A stretch of 64,000 nucleotides of DNA from Pampus argenteus. Taxonomy: Eukaryota > Chordata > Actinopteri > Scombriformes > Stromateidae. The position numbers and the translations under genes are program-made. Position 1 is the first letter of the stretch; each line of letters opens with the position of its first letter. The stretch is taken from contig CM072875.1 of the NCBI GenBank assembly GCA_036937835.1, positions 18,569,501 through 18,633,500 on the forward strand, given 5' to 3'. Of the stretch, positions 15,015 to 26,420 are shown piece by piece. Under the pieces are notes generated by a model. It worked only from the letters and a program-made list of their open reading frames with translations, ran no database searches and was not told where the DNA came from.

Positions 15015-15216
15015 GGCTCTGGGCAGCCCGTGTTGAATCCAGGTAAAAGCAGCAGAGGATTGTCTCTCTAAGGTTTCTCTTGCATCCCAAACTCCGGCGC
15101 TCTGTCAAATCCCTGCTGGTTTGCAACTGCAACTGGTGCGCTCCTCCAAACGGCCACATCAGCTCTCCCCTGAGGACACCTGGACGCCGGTTACTCCATA
15201 GTGAGAGGCTGCGCAT
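15004..15216 (-). other. upstream ORF overlapping the piezo2 start codon
   Basis: A 70-codon ORF begins at an ATG at 15216 and ends at a TGA at 15006-15004. It runs out of frame across the piezo2 initiator ATG at 15014-15012. If the piezo2 transcript begins above 15216, ribosomes using this ATG would pass the true start. The transcription start is not visible in the sequence, so its presence in the mRNA is an inference. The peptide resembles nothing I recognise. Confidence 0.4.
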
Positions 15217-15680
15217 TTACCAAGGTTTAATACAGCAGGCGTGTCACCGGTGAACACTGTCACCATGATAGTTTTAGTTGCTCAAGTGCGTTGAAGTCAT
15301 GTTGACGACTGCACGAACTAAGCAGCGGACTCAGGTGCGCAAACAGCGCGTAAAAACGCCGGAGAAAGCAGACAACAAGTCCTCAAATCCAATTAACCTC
15401 TCTTTTTTTTAAAAACTTTAAAACCACCTTAACTTTATATATTCAAAATATTACAAAGTCTATTTACACGTCTTTTCTGTGGAGCGTTTTAAGACTCAGA
15501 AAACCGGATAAATCCACCCTTCCCGTTTTGTCCCCTTGGTGAAATTTGACTTTCTGACTTCTGGCGTGGACTGCATTCACCAACAGGAGCCTACAGGACG
15601 AGTCTGTGATTGACATCTGCGTTGACCAATCAGAAGTCTTCCTTTGGTAAACCGATCCCGCCCCCCTGTGATAATTAGAA
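15015..15680 (-). promoter_or_regulatory. probable piezo2 5' UTR and promoter region
   Basis: This stretch lies immediately upstream of the piezo2 start codon. It is richer in G+C and CpG than the AT-rich DNA on either side, for example around 15120-15200 and 15300-15370. It has no TATA box that I would trust. It is called a promoter region from position and composition only. Confidence 0.4.
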
Positions 15681-16376
15681 GCAAGAGGTGGGACGCGAAT
15701 ACCACAAGTATATTATAAGATAGCGTGTCACAAATCCGAAGCTTTACTTTATGTTTTTTGATAAAAATAAATAAATATTATCTTTGTTTAGCTTTTAATG
15801 TGCATCTTTAAATCTATAAACAATAAATAAGCACGACCACTCCCAGGAACATTTTATGAATTTCAAGAGGATTTCACTGATCACTGCATCCCCTCAAATC
15901 TGACATCCAGCTGTTTATTAGAGAGAGAAACAGCGACACCTGCTGGTTTAAAACGCTTTAAAACGTGTAATCACAACACAGGCCTGAGTTGTCCTTGCAG
16001 GCAGGAGAAAAATATTGAAACAATCATGAGCATTGTGGTAAAACATCTTCAATGACTACATTTAATCCAGTTATCTGCTGAGTAAACAGAGATGTATCTT
16101 GACTTAGATCTATTTATCAATTTTCAAATATATGAATTGATTTGTGATCATTGTGGGTAAAGTTGTGAAGTTTGAATCCATGTGACAGCTGTTGAACGCT
16201 GGATCCTTTTAGGCACCTTTCAGGTCAATCTGACCTCTGACCTCTGACCTTATTAGACAGCAAGCAACAAAAACAAAGAAATCTGCTATTAATGTTTTTA
16301 TATCCAAGATGGACAATAATTAGAATATTACTTTAATATCTCAACCGTTTCAATTCACTGTGCACTACCTGCCCAG

Positions 16377-17006
16377 CAGTGGTGGAAGAAGTACTCAGAT
16401 TCATAGGTAAAAGTACCAATACAGCCATGTAAAAATACTCCATTACAAAGTAAAAGTCCTTAAAGTACTGCAGTAACAGTAGTGTTTTGGTGATATTATT
16501 ATATATGACATGATTAGATTATTAATACTGAAGCATCAGTGTTAGAGCAGCATGTTACTGTTGTAGCTGCTGCAGGTAGAGCTAGTTTCAACTACTTTAT
16601 ATACAGTTAGCTAGTTTAGTCCAGTGGTTCCCAACCTAGGGGTCGGAGGCCCTCCAAAGGGTCACCAGATAAATCTGAGGGGTCATGAGATGATTAATGA
16701 GAGAGGAAAGAAAAGAAAAAACTAAGTTATGATACACAAATCTGTTTTCAATTGTTGACTTCTTTTTTTTTTTTTTTTTTACTAATCTTTGATTTTTAGA
16801 TATAGATATTGAACATTTACCAAAACAGGTTGGCAACCACCAGTTTAATCTTCATGTGTAAAGTACTAAAGCTGTGCCAATAAATGTAAAGGAGTAGAAA
16901 GTACAATATTTCCCTCTGAAATGTAGCATCAAAATAGAAATACTCAAGTAAAGTACAAGTAGCCCAAAACTGTTGTGAAGTACTTCAGTAAATGTACTCC
17001 AGCAAC
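16377..17006. mobile_element. non-autonomous DNA transposon (GTACTT family), copy 1, with nested hAT-like insert
   Basis: The left end reads CAGTGGTGGAAGAAGTACTC and the right end reads GTACTTCAGTAAATGTACTC. Short GTAC, AAGTA and AGTAAA motifs recur inside. This matches a common percomorph repeat with no coding capacity. The element is split by a second repeat at 16622-16843, and its two halves continue on either side. A second copy with the same insert is at 36574-37090. Confidence 0.75.
16622..16843. mobile_element. hAT-like MITE nested in the GTACTT element
   Basis: It starts CAGTGGTTCCCAACCT and ends AGGTTGGCAACCACCAG, which are terminal inverted repeats of the hAT (Charlie-like) type. 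The left flank TTTAGTC and the right flank TTTAATC agree at six of seven bases, consistent with a decayed target-site duplication. The interior holds GGGGTC and AAAGGGTCA blocks and a long T-run. It has no ORF. Confidence 0.7.
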
Positions 17007-17394
17007 AAACAACCAAAGTTAGCAACAAGCTAGCAGTGGTCACGAAAACAAATAAAATATGTTTAAAATATATATGAACTTACATTCATCAGGTGTCGAG
17101 AACGACTACAAATACGACTCCATGTTTGTAGTCCATCTGTTCAAAGTGTCATGTAAGTCCACCTGATACACAGTAAACAAACTGCGTCATTAGCAGCCGG
17201 TGAGTCGCTAACTACTACGTTAATATGCTGTTAAATGTGCTAACTAGCCTACTAAGCTAACTGACTGTTTCTCCGGTGGATGTTTGTTTGTTTGTTTGTT
17301 TGTTTGGCGGCTCCTTCAAAGGGCTAAAATGCACAACCAGATGTGTGTTCATCATGCTCCTCTGCCTATAAGGCGCCATGTTGGATTTATTCAA

Positions 17395-17517
17395 CAGCTG
17401 CAACGATTAGTCGATTAATCGAGAGATAGAAAATTTATTTGAAACAAATAATCGATTAATTAAGAAAATAATTAACAGATTAATCAATAATTAAATATAT
17501 TATTAGTTGCAGCCCTG
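17395..17517. mobile_element. short MITE of the GATTAATCGATTAG family
   Basis: The element is 123 bp. It begins CAGCTGCAACGATTAGTCG and ends TTAGTTGCAGCCCTG, so the ends are imperfect inverted repeats (CAG..CTGCAAC). The middle is made of AATCGATTAAT-like words. Diverged relatives occur near 30590, 33450, 35840, 47400, 49690, 54120 and, reversed, 61905. Confidence 0.65.
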
Positions 17518-17754
17518 GTTTGATTTGTTATATTGAAATAAGCAGTCCAGCTGTGAAAGCAAGATGGCAATATTTAATTAAAAATAATGTAAAACTAGAG
17601 GAATCATCGTAAAATAAAATGACTGAAGTATTTTGTTTGGTGTTTGGTTTGTTGTTGGAGAACACGTGACAACAGAGCAGATATGGATGCTGTATGTACA
17701 ACAAAGAGACAAAGTTTAATTATATTTGGACCAGCGATAGTTAGAGCCAGAAGG

Positions 17755-17835
17755 AGATTGCTTAGTTTAGTATAAAACCTGGAACCAGAGGGAAACGATT
17801 AGTCTGACAGTGTCTCAAGTTCAAAAGTACACCAA
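17755..17835 (+). repeat. fragment of a 'tagcttagcataaagactgg' type dispersed repeat
   Basis: The words 'ttagtttagtataaaacctgg' and 'aaccagagggaaac' match a common fish repeat. Two related fragments lie at 27178-27250 (same strand) and about 58400-58470 (opposite strand). Confidence 0.45.
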
Positions 17836-18889
17836 CCAACACAAACAGAAACAGTCCAAAATATTATGGTTACCACTTAACGAACACTCAGAATCTCACT
17901 TCCAGTTATTTATCACGACTAATAAAGAAACTGCATTGAAGTCAGAGTCACAGAGCGCTGACATCATGTTTATGTTAAAGAGGAGCAGCCAAGTTTCGAA
18001 CTTTGTAGTGCAGTATAACATATGAATAAACAAATCAATCATGTATTCTTTGATGTGTTTAATGACTGTATTGACAAGGAAATGATCCATGCTGTTATTT
18101 CCTCTGAAGTGCATTAGGCAGAAGGAAAGCATGGTGAGTAAGTAAGTAAAGCTTAATTTATGAAGCACTTTGTAACTGCGTGTTTTAAAAAAAAAAAAAA
18201 CGAGTTATAATATAGAACTGAAGGTGTGGTGGGAGCGTCGAATGGCCCTCCTGTATCTCCAGCAGCAAAGGTCCTGTTTGTGATGTGATGAATCATCAAA
18301 GTGGTTTACAAAAATAAGAAAAATAAACTTTATGTCTGTTGCCAACCTCTCTCAAAGTTTGACTTTCCCTGGAAATCCAGACCAGGCTGGATGCTCTGCT
18401 GCGGCGGTCATGTGATCGTAGTCACCATGAGGCCATGAACTGCAGAACAGCGCTAATCAATAACCAAACCTCAAAACATCAGTCGTCAGGCCTTGATTTG
18501 TTTCTGCCGTTTGAAGTCCTGGACCTGCTGGTCTAATCTCTCGGATGGATGTGAATCTTAAGTAACATTTGTCTTTGATCCATTATTCATCCGGTTCTTG
18601 AGAGGTTATTGAGTTATTGATAAGCTCCTGGTCCAAATGGACACAACAGTTTTTAACACAGTTTGCAGTGGACGTTCAGGTCAGTTACTCCTGACTCCAG
18701 AATTATGAGAAATTTAACAAGAAATAATCAATAGCATAAATGATTTTTTAGTATGTAATTCTGAATGTTTAAACATGCATGAAGAAATGACTATTTACAT
18801 TGTCTAATAACTGAAAATTAACCTTGATTATCATAAATGCAGTAAATTTGTGGTAGTGACATTTTTAATGTGGTGTTTCTCTGGTTCGT

Positions 18890-19335
18890 TTCTAGTTTTC
18901 TGCATAACTGAACACTCCTGTCCACTTTGTTTTATATGGCCAAGGCCCCTTAGTAACAATTAAGGGAAACAGTATAATTACAACTTTGTGGCAATAGTTT
19001 TAGGAAAACCATTTCTAGATTGGACATGTTTTGTGCACAAAGCCAGGTCCGTAAAGAAATGCTTTTCCGAGTTTGGTTTGGAGGGAACTTGAGTGGCTCA
19101 CACAGAGCCCTGACCTCAACCCCATCCAGCATCTTTGGGATAAACTGAAACACCAGCTGTGAGATTATGACCTTATGAAGCACTTGTGGCTGAATGGGAG
19201 CAAATCTCTGCAGCCAGCTTCCAAAAATCTGGTGGAAAGCCTAAAAAACATCAAGAGTGGAGGTTTTTCCAGCAGCAGATTAATGACCATAGTGTTTGAA
19301 TGAGATGTTCGAGGTAATGTTCGGGTGTTTTACCA
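18890..19335 (+). mobile_element. Tc1/mariner transposon relic with broken transposase end
   Basis: The translation near 19085-19150 gives EWLTQSPDLNPIQHLW, the hallmark around the last catalytic acidic residue of Tc1/mariner transposases. It is followed by an in-frame stop. Upstream words 'aactttgtggcaatagttt' and 'gtgcacaaagccaggtccgt', and downstream 'ggtggaaagcct' and 'gaatgagatgttcga', match the 3' half of a widespread fish element. The 5' half is missing and the frame is broken, so the copy is inactive. Confidence 0.75.
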
Positions 19336-22300
19336 AACAGTGAATGTTAATAGTGGAAATGACTGCTACTACTTGAATTTGTGATAGCCTCAAGTTCAAC
19401 CATATCACCATGTACTCATCAGCAGATTCATTTTTTTTTTCTTTCTGAGTCAGTCTGCCAGAAAGACACTTGCAGGAATGAATTATTTTGTGGATAAATA
19501 CAGTATTGATCATATCTCTAAAATCCTACTGGCACAGAAATGATGCCAGCCTAAAATATTCATGTGAACATGCTGAGTCTGAGCTGGTTCTTGTGATTTT
19601 ACTGAAGATCCTGCACTACCAGTCTGCAGCAGCATTTGCCAAGAAGAGAAAAGGTGCAAATGAGATTAGCATCCAGATTGCTTCGGTAGTGGTCTGTGAG
19701 TGAACTCCACAGTGTTCAGTATTTACATGGATGCACTTTCCATAGACTCTGAAGATGCCTCTACTTAAGTGGGCCTTTTAGTGTGTTTCTCTTGTGGTTC
19801 TGTGGTGGTTTCTGTTGAAAAAACGTTAACCTGTAACTCCAGTTTATGCTGTTGTTTCAAACATGACAATTTGGAGATTCAAAAGTATCTATCTAATATT
19901 TACTAGTATTATCCCCTGTTCTGTATTGTTCAATAAAATAATGCTAGATCATAAAAATAATGCTAGATCACCCACATTATTCAAATGAATCCTTCAGAGA
20001 CCTTAAAAATATGTATCAAATTCCACAGCAATCGAGCCAAAATACTTCAAAATACTTTCACAAAGGCGAGACAAATGGACAGAGCTACATTTACTGCAAC
20101 TGACTGATTGTCGTATCATCTCTCTGCACATAAGAGGTCGACTTTAGGAACTATAATATTACTGCAAATTGATGCAGGATAATAGCATTCATTAACTGAT
20201 GATTGAAGGCCTGTTTAGAGGTGTCATCAAGGAGCATATCGTCTCAGTATTAGTAGGCAGGATGCTCACATTAATGCACATATCCAGGATGTCCGCCTCA
20301 TCATAAAGAAATAATGTTTAGACAGATGTCTTTGTATTAAGTCTTGTTTGTCTGTAACACTATCCTCAGAAATGAACAGCACTCTAATTGAAGGGCTACC
20401 ATGCATTATTGAGGACATTTTATGCTTCTGAAAAAAAGAGTTTAGCTTTTAACACAGCAGCAATGGCCTGAGAGGTCAAAGGTCATCGGCACTTCATTCC
20501 TCCAGTCCCGCAGCAGACAACAGTCTCTGTGTTTCATAACACAAAGGACTTGTTAGGAGGAGTAGGCGGCGTCTGCTCTCAGAAACCATGCACATTGTAA
20601 GTGACACGATGTGAGGAGGAACGCCGAGTGTGTCTGTGATTAAAATGCAGCAAGGCAACTTAATAAGATTCAGCCCACAATTACAGCTGTTTACTCTGTT
20701 ATTATAACGTCTCAATTAGCGACGAGGGTTAGCTTTGTTTGGTAAATATTTCAGAAGCTTTAAACCACGGCTGATAAATGATTTGAGGTTAGCGACTCCT
20801 CCTGGGAACACTCAACCTACCAGCCGACCTCACTGTCATGTACAGTATATCATCATTTTCTAATGTTGGCAGTCATGATTAAGTACTTACTCTGTGATGA
20901 AGTGCTGTTTACATATCGTGGTACCAATTTTAAAAGCATCTCTAAAAAAAAGATTTTCTACACTTGCAATTGCAAGCAAGAACGTATCTCTGATTTTTCT
21001 CGGGTGGATTTCAGTTTGATTTATATAGAAAGAGTACTGAAACCCAAATGTATAAGGTCAAGCTTCTGGACCCTTTTTAGAACAGTTATCCTTGGAAATA
21101 ATAAAACAACATCGAATGAGACCAGAGAAGTCAAATTAAACCAGAAATACTGAGCCTGAAAGTCCATTTCGAAAACCTGAAACTGTTTTCTTTCAACTGA
21201 TTGAGAAGCGGTCAAAGTTATAAATCAGCAGTCGTCCTCTGACTGGAAAAATATCATTTAAACCTTGTTTTTTTTCAGTATGACTGAAGTTCTCAGGATG
21301 TCCACAGGATGATAACTGAGCATATTGAGGAAGATTGTGAGAAGTGCTGGAAATAGACTAAGTTTAATGAGATATGAGAAATGTAGATAACATGACAGCT
21401 GATATCACTTTATCAATCAGCTTGGTTAGGACCCATGAAAAGAAACCGCGTTGCTACTAGTTTCTATTTTCATCAATACATGTGCAGCTTTTACTGATAA
21501 ATAGCTTCTACAGTACATACTCAGTGTTCATGTTGATGGTTCATTAGGTGCGTAATGCACATTTAATCTGATTCTAGTTTTAATCATTAAAAGCACAAAC
21601 AAAAGTGCTTCCAGCCTCGCAAAAAAATAAAAAAATCAATCAGACCTTGATTGAAGTTGAGCCTCATCTTGTAATATAACCTTGTTAAGAGCTGCATATT
21701 ATCTATGAAAACTCAAACAATCATCATACACTACACTCAGTGTAATGTGATTGTAACTAGGAACTGAGTTTGGTATTTAAAAGTTGTTTTTTTTATGCTG
21801 AGCCTGCAAAATACATGACTCCTACCTATTTCTGTCTGAAGAGGTTTATGTATTGACTCCTGTGAATAAAAGCAGGATTCATCAGAGACAAAAATAAGGA
21901 CAAACAGAAATCTGAAAGGTAGAAATAATAAAATACCCAACAAACAGTAGCCCTACAGTAAACTGTGTTTTTATTGTGGGAACTGGACCATGTGGGAGTA
22001 ATTAGTATACTCCTGGGAAGTTGAAACTGCAGCAGTACACAGACACTGCAAACTTAGTAATTGCTGTCAGATTGATAAACTGCAGTGTGAAGTGTAATAT
22101 ATTCCTCTAAAATACTGGGGAGTAACAGTAGGAGGGGAAAAAAAAGAAAACTAGTCGTTTATTGTATGCATCCAGTCTCTGACACTTCCCCAAGACAAGC
22201 ATCCAATCACATAGCAAATGAAAGTGTTTTGTCTTCAGAGAGAAAGCTGTTTCTATAGCTAATGGTAATAGACCTGAACTCTGCACACAGAGACTTATGG

Positions 22301-22451
22301 ATAAATTATTTGATTTCTGTGTACATCAGGAACAGTTTGCACTGTGCATCATAAATATAATCTGTATCTGTAATCTGTTTTGAAGAAAGAATCCGTGATA
22401 TAAAATAAGGATTTTAGCTCAAGTTAGCAAAGTTAAATCATCTCATATTTA

Positions 22452-22485
22452 CAGTACCAGTCAAAAGTTTGGACACACTTTCTTG
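22452..22485 (+). mobile_element. Tc1-like terminal repeat fragment
   Basis: The sequence CAGTACCAGTCAAAAGTTTG followed by GACACAC is the end of a very common salmonid and teleost Tc1 family. Only one end is recognisable. Confidence 0.6.
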
Positions 22486-22851
22486 AATTTGACATTTGGT
22501 GGTTGTCGTGTTATCATACGTGTTATATTAACATAAAATCTTGTAAACTTATATTTGTACATCTTTAATTTAGATACGACGTGGCATGTTACATTAGCAG
22601 AATTTGTATTATTATTATTATTACTTACATTGCATATAGAGTTTACACTATAAACATGTGCACATTCCTGGTCAATATTTTGTACTATAAATAATTTCAT
22701 TTCATTGTCTTAAATTTAAAAATTAAACCTGTAGCAATTCTTCTTACTCAGAATACAACTGACATCATTTTTATTGTAACTTTGCTTTTTTTTTTTTTTT
22801 TTTAATATTATTTAGGATGAGTTAATTTCTTTGTATATTTTAACTGTTATG

Positions 22852-22920
22852 CACCACAGCATCATGACAAACTCCTTGTATGTGCAAACCTACTTGACAA
22901 TAAACCTGACAGACTTCATA
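22852..22920 (+). repeat. probable LINE (L2/CR1-like) 3' tail fragment
   Basis: The words 'actccttgtatgtgcaaacc' and 'tacttgacaataaacctga' share their core with the fragment at 7838-7905. No coding sequence remains. Confidence 0.4.
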
Positions 22921-23023
22921 TACATTTACAGTATTATTCGTGATTCGTGATTTTGTATATTATTGTTATTTTGCATGTAATATTTGTATATTACTGTATT
23001 GTAGTAGCTCGTGTAACGGTCCT

Positions 23024-23044
23024 CCTGGCCGACAGGGGGCGAGC
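23024..23044 (+). promoter_or_regulatory. CTCF-like motif just upstream of ctsz
   Basis: TGGCCGACAGGGGGCG at 23026-23041 agrees with the CTCF core TGGCCACCAGGGGGCG except at two adjacent bases (GA for AC). It lies about 35 bp upstream of the ctsz start codon, in the short CpG-rich patch separating ctsz from AT-rich intergenic DNA. Binding is inferred from the motif only. Confidence 0.4.
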
Positions 23045-23053
23045 TGCGCGCGC

Positions 23054-23063
23054 GTCACATGAA
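23054..23063. promoter_or_regulatory. E-box similar to the lysosomal CLEAR element
   Basis: GTCACATGAA matches eight of ten bases of the GTCACGTGAC palindrome bound by TFEB-type factors at lysosomal gene promoters. Its site, 15 bp before the ATG of a lysosomal protease gene, suits that role, but the central CpG of the E-box is lost. Confidence 0.3.
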
Positions 23064-23077
23064 GGAGGGGATCCAAC

Positions 23078-26000
23078 ATGGCGTCGTCAACAACTGCGTC
23101 GCTGCTGTTTTGTTTAGCATCATTTCTTCTGCCGTCCAGCTCTTCTAAACTTTTATCGGAGCCGTGTTACAAACCCATCACAGACGGCAGACCACACTCT
23201 GTCAAGTAAGTGAATAAAATTAATGTACAAATAACAGTTTACAGTCACACAGTATAATAATGTTGACTTGTTGTTGTTGTTGTTGTTGTTGTTTACCTTA
23301 AAGCGAAGTTAAATCCTCCAGTTGTGATTTGGACGTTTGGACTGTTTATTTAACTTAACCGTTAACGGTTTAAATCAACCGTTATCGACCGTTATTCATA
23401 CAACTAAACTAAAAGTAAAGTAGCGTCTTAAGCTTATTTGGTATTTAATTATAAGTTTGTACAGGCTGGTGTTTTGTAGCTAGTTATAATTGAACTTATA
23501 TCATGTAGAAAATCACACAGTAATGTAAATTAACATATGGTTTTATGGTAGAGCTGACTCGATTAGTAAGCCTGTGAATATTCTCATTCATCCAGGTCAT
23601 GATGAGACTCGATTAGTCGATTGGCTGATAATAAACAATCTAAACAATTCCTGAATTCTCCCATTCCAGCTTATTAATATTAATATATATTAATATTAAT
23701 ATTGAATATTAATATTCAATATTATTATATTCCCTCTATGATAGCAAACTGAATATCTTTGGGTTAATATTCATGGAGGATGTTTTAGGAAGCATCTTGG
23801 TAAATAGTGATCAGCATTTTTTCATAATTAACCGATTAATCGGGTGAATAATTAGATTAGATGTGCATTTTTTATCCTGTATATTTCATGTTAATTAATA
23901 AATACTCTTTTTTTTCATAATCGGCTATAGTCATTTGTCTTTGATTCAGACAATTTCCATTTTAGTCATGAACACTTGTGTTTATAGTCCTGTATTAAAT
24001 ATTCATATGTGTATTAGTGGCAGTTGTTATATGTACATATGTATGTGTGTATAATTGCTCATATTAATGCATCAGCTGGTGTTTTTGTAAGTGATTGAAC
24101 TTAAGTTTAACCAAACATCCAGCAGGTGGTGGTAACACAGTAAAATGTTAAAATCTATTAAAGGTTGTTAAGTTCTCCATTAATCAGTTGGCAGGATTCG
24201 GTTGTGATATTTTAATGCAGTCTGGAAAAAAGTGGATTTTTAATCTGCTTATTGATAGATGGAGGCACTAATTTAAGGGATTTTTCATATCTTTTCTCTA
24301 TGTTGAGCAGAATAATTATTCATTTAAAAAAATTTTAGGACAAAAGCACGGCCGCATGAGTACGTGAAGGTGTCTGATCTTCCTCCGTCCTGGGATTGGA
24401 GGAACATCAACGGGAAGAATTATGTGAGCGTCACAAGGAACCAACACATCCCCCAGTACTGTGGGTCCTGCTGGGCCATGGGACCCACCAGTGCATTAGC
24501 TGGTAACCAATGGAGGGAGGGATGAAAGAATAATATACATGCATCAGATGGATAACATGTAAATTTTGTAAATTGTTATTCTTTTGTCCAAGACCGAATC
24601 AACATCAAGCGTGGAGGAGTGTGGCCATCGGCCTACCTGTCGGTCCAGAACGTGATAGACTGCGGGAGGGCGGGCTCTTGTTATGGAGGAGATCACCTGG
24701 GAGTCTACTCCTACGCACACGAGAGAGGCATTCCTGATGAAACCTGCAACAACTACCAAGCCAAAAACCAAAGTAAAACCATACTATACGCAGTGTGTGA
24801 TTTCTATCTTGTAATGATTCTGATCACAATGTGTTTTGTACTATTGAAATGTTGTCAAAATGGCCAAACGTATGTGGGTGCGGCCCTGTGTAGTCTTGAT
24901 CGAGGGCCCAGCAGACACAGTTAGTGACTGTCTGGTGAGCATAGTGGAGCATTTAGTAGTTAAAGAGCCATATATTTGCCCCAGGAGATGATCAAAAACA
25001 AAAACAGGAGAGTGAATATTGGACCAGGTGGACAGAAACTTGACTCCAAATTAATTATAATGTTTCTCCTTAACTGCGGGATGTGTAAATAAGTGACCCT
25101 TTGGTAACGGGATTTCCATATCAGCTTAATTTTTAAATAAAATATGCCTGTGTTGTGTTCACAACTTGTTTTCACTGCCCCCAAGTGGCCAACAAAGTCA
25201 TTTAATGCAGGTTAAAAAACTGATGTCTTTTTAAATGGTGGGTGCGTCATTTTGGGCAAAAACATGGGCTGTTTTGGGTGAAATGCATCAAAAAAATGGG
25301 TCACAGTTGGTCTGCAAAGATTTGAAAGATTGCTTTTTGTTACCACAGTGCAGCCAAATTGTGGTTTGTAAAATGAAAGTTGCATCACTGCAGTTTAAAA
25401 CAAACTGAAAACAATCTTTTCTATTTGTTTTCGATGGTCCACAGAGTGTGAGCTGTTTAACCAGTGTGGCACCTGCTCCTTCTTTGAATCATGCAATGTT
25501 GTGAAGAACTACACTGTGTGGAAAGTGGGAGACTACGGAGAAGTTTCTGGAAGAGACCAGATGAAAGCTGAAATTTACACCAACGGGCCAATCAGGTAGC
25601 GTAACGTCTTCCTCCCCGGTTCATCCATCCTTCTACATCCTCCGTGTGAAGGAGGAGATCCAGCTGTAAATCGTTCAGAGTCTTAATCATAGTGTCATGT
25701 GTATCATGTGTAAGCATGTATCCATTTTAACAAACACAACTGGCCTTTTTTAAAATGTATTGTTGAAATCTTTGCAAAAAAACACACACTGGATGAGAAA
25801 TGAACCTTTCTGAATGTATTTATATGAGTGAGGTGACTCTAAGAAGAAAACGATGTGCTTTCAAATGTCCCCACAGTGTGTGGGACACAATGAAGTTATA
25901 AATACAAAAAGTGAAGCAAAAATATCTCAGTTGAGCCCTTAAATATGCTTTGCGATTTCTCAGAACGTGTTTACGATTGAAGAAATGTAAACGGGTTGGA

Positions 26001-26407
26001 GAACTTCTGTCTTGTCTTTCAGTTGTGCCTTGATGGCCACCGAGGGCCTGGAGGAATATTCTGGAGGGATCTTCGCAGAGTTTCACCTTCTCTCTCTGCC
26101 AAATCACATCGTGTCCGTGGCCGGCTGGGGCGTAGCAGAGGACGGGACGGAGTACTGGAGCGTCAGGAACTCCTGGGGAGAGTTTTGGGTCGGTCTTTCT
26201 CTCTCTGTGCACCAAAAGTGTTTTTCTGAACTTTAGATTCTTGCTTGCAGAATAAATCATGACTTCAATATTTTTTTTTCTTTTTGGTTTCAGGGAGAAC
26301 ATGGATGGGTGAGAATAGTCACTAGTGCCTATAAAGGAAGAAAAGGTAATTGGTTCAATCTGGGTATTGAGAATAACTGTGCATATGGAGATCCTATTGT
26401 ATCATAG
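23078..26407 (+). CDS. ctsz: ctsz, cathepsin Z (cathepsin X), lysosomal cysteine carboxypeptidase
   Basis: Exons are 23078-23205, 24339-24502, 24593-24772, 25445-25595, 26023-26188 and 26294-26407, encoding 300 residues (human 303). Cathepsin Z is a papain-family enzyme that removes single residues from the C-terminus of proteins in lysosomes. Residues 1 to about 22 form a hydrophobic signal peptide. The very short propeptide carries the family's Cys (C30), and the mature enzyme starts near L57. The cathepsin X signature HIPQYCGSCWA is at 79-89, with the mini-loop HIP and catalytic Cys87. Catalytic His236 lies in NHIVSVAGWG and Asn257 in VRNSWGE. The C-terminus GDPIVS fits the family. Two oddities: Met90 stands where I expect His (CWAHG/CWAHA), and the human propeptide RGD is absent. 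The fifth donor is a weak TGG|gtcggt. The ATG has a strong context (A at -3, G at +4). Confidence 0.97.
23668..23735. repeat. AT-rich inverted repeat tract in ctsz intron 1
   Basis: AATATTAATATT-like words repeat on both sides of a TTGAATATTAATATTCAA centre, so the segment is largely self-complementary and could form a cruciform or hairpin. No coding content. Confidence 0.6.
24865..25200 (+). repeat. dispersed percomorph repeat in ctsz intron 3
   Basis: The words 'aaagagccatatatttgccc', 'gagagtgaatattggacc', 'tgtttctccttaactgcggg', 'atgtgtaaataagtgaccct' and 'ctgcccccaagtggccaaca' occur in the same order in a repeat common in percomorph introns. It carries no ORF. Its final block resembles a CTCF site. 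Confidence 0.55.
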
Positions 26408-26414
26408 ATACCTA

Positions 26415-26420
26415 AATAAA
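26415..26420 (+). terminator. ctsz polyadenylation signal
   Basis: A canonical AATAAA lies eight bases after the ctsz stop codon. If it is used, the 3' UTR would be extremely short (about 30 nt), so a distal site may also exist. Confidence 0.5.

Larger units (their letters stand above)
15681..23023. other. intergenic region between divergent piezo2 and ctsz
   Basis: No gene was seen in these 7.3 kb. The region is a collection of decayed transposons: a nested composite (16377-17006), a short MITE (17395-17517), a Tc1/mariner relic (18890-19335), a Tc1 end (22452-22485) and a LINE tail (22852-22920). The remainder is AT-rich unique sequence. Its 20450-20720 part is less AT-rich and without repeats, and might hold regulatory sequence. 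Confidence 0.6.

Noticed and set aside
25820..26302. 160-codon minus-strand ORF
   Set aside because: It is largely the antisense of ctsz exon 5 and its flanks, where the real frame on the plus strand matches cathepsin Z.
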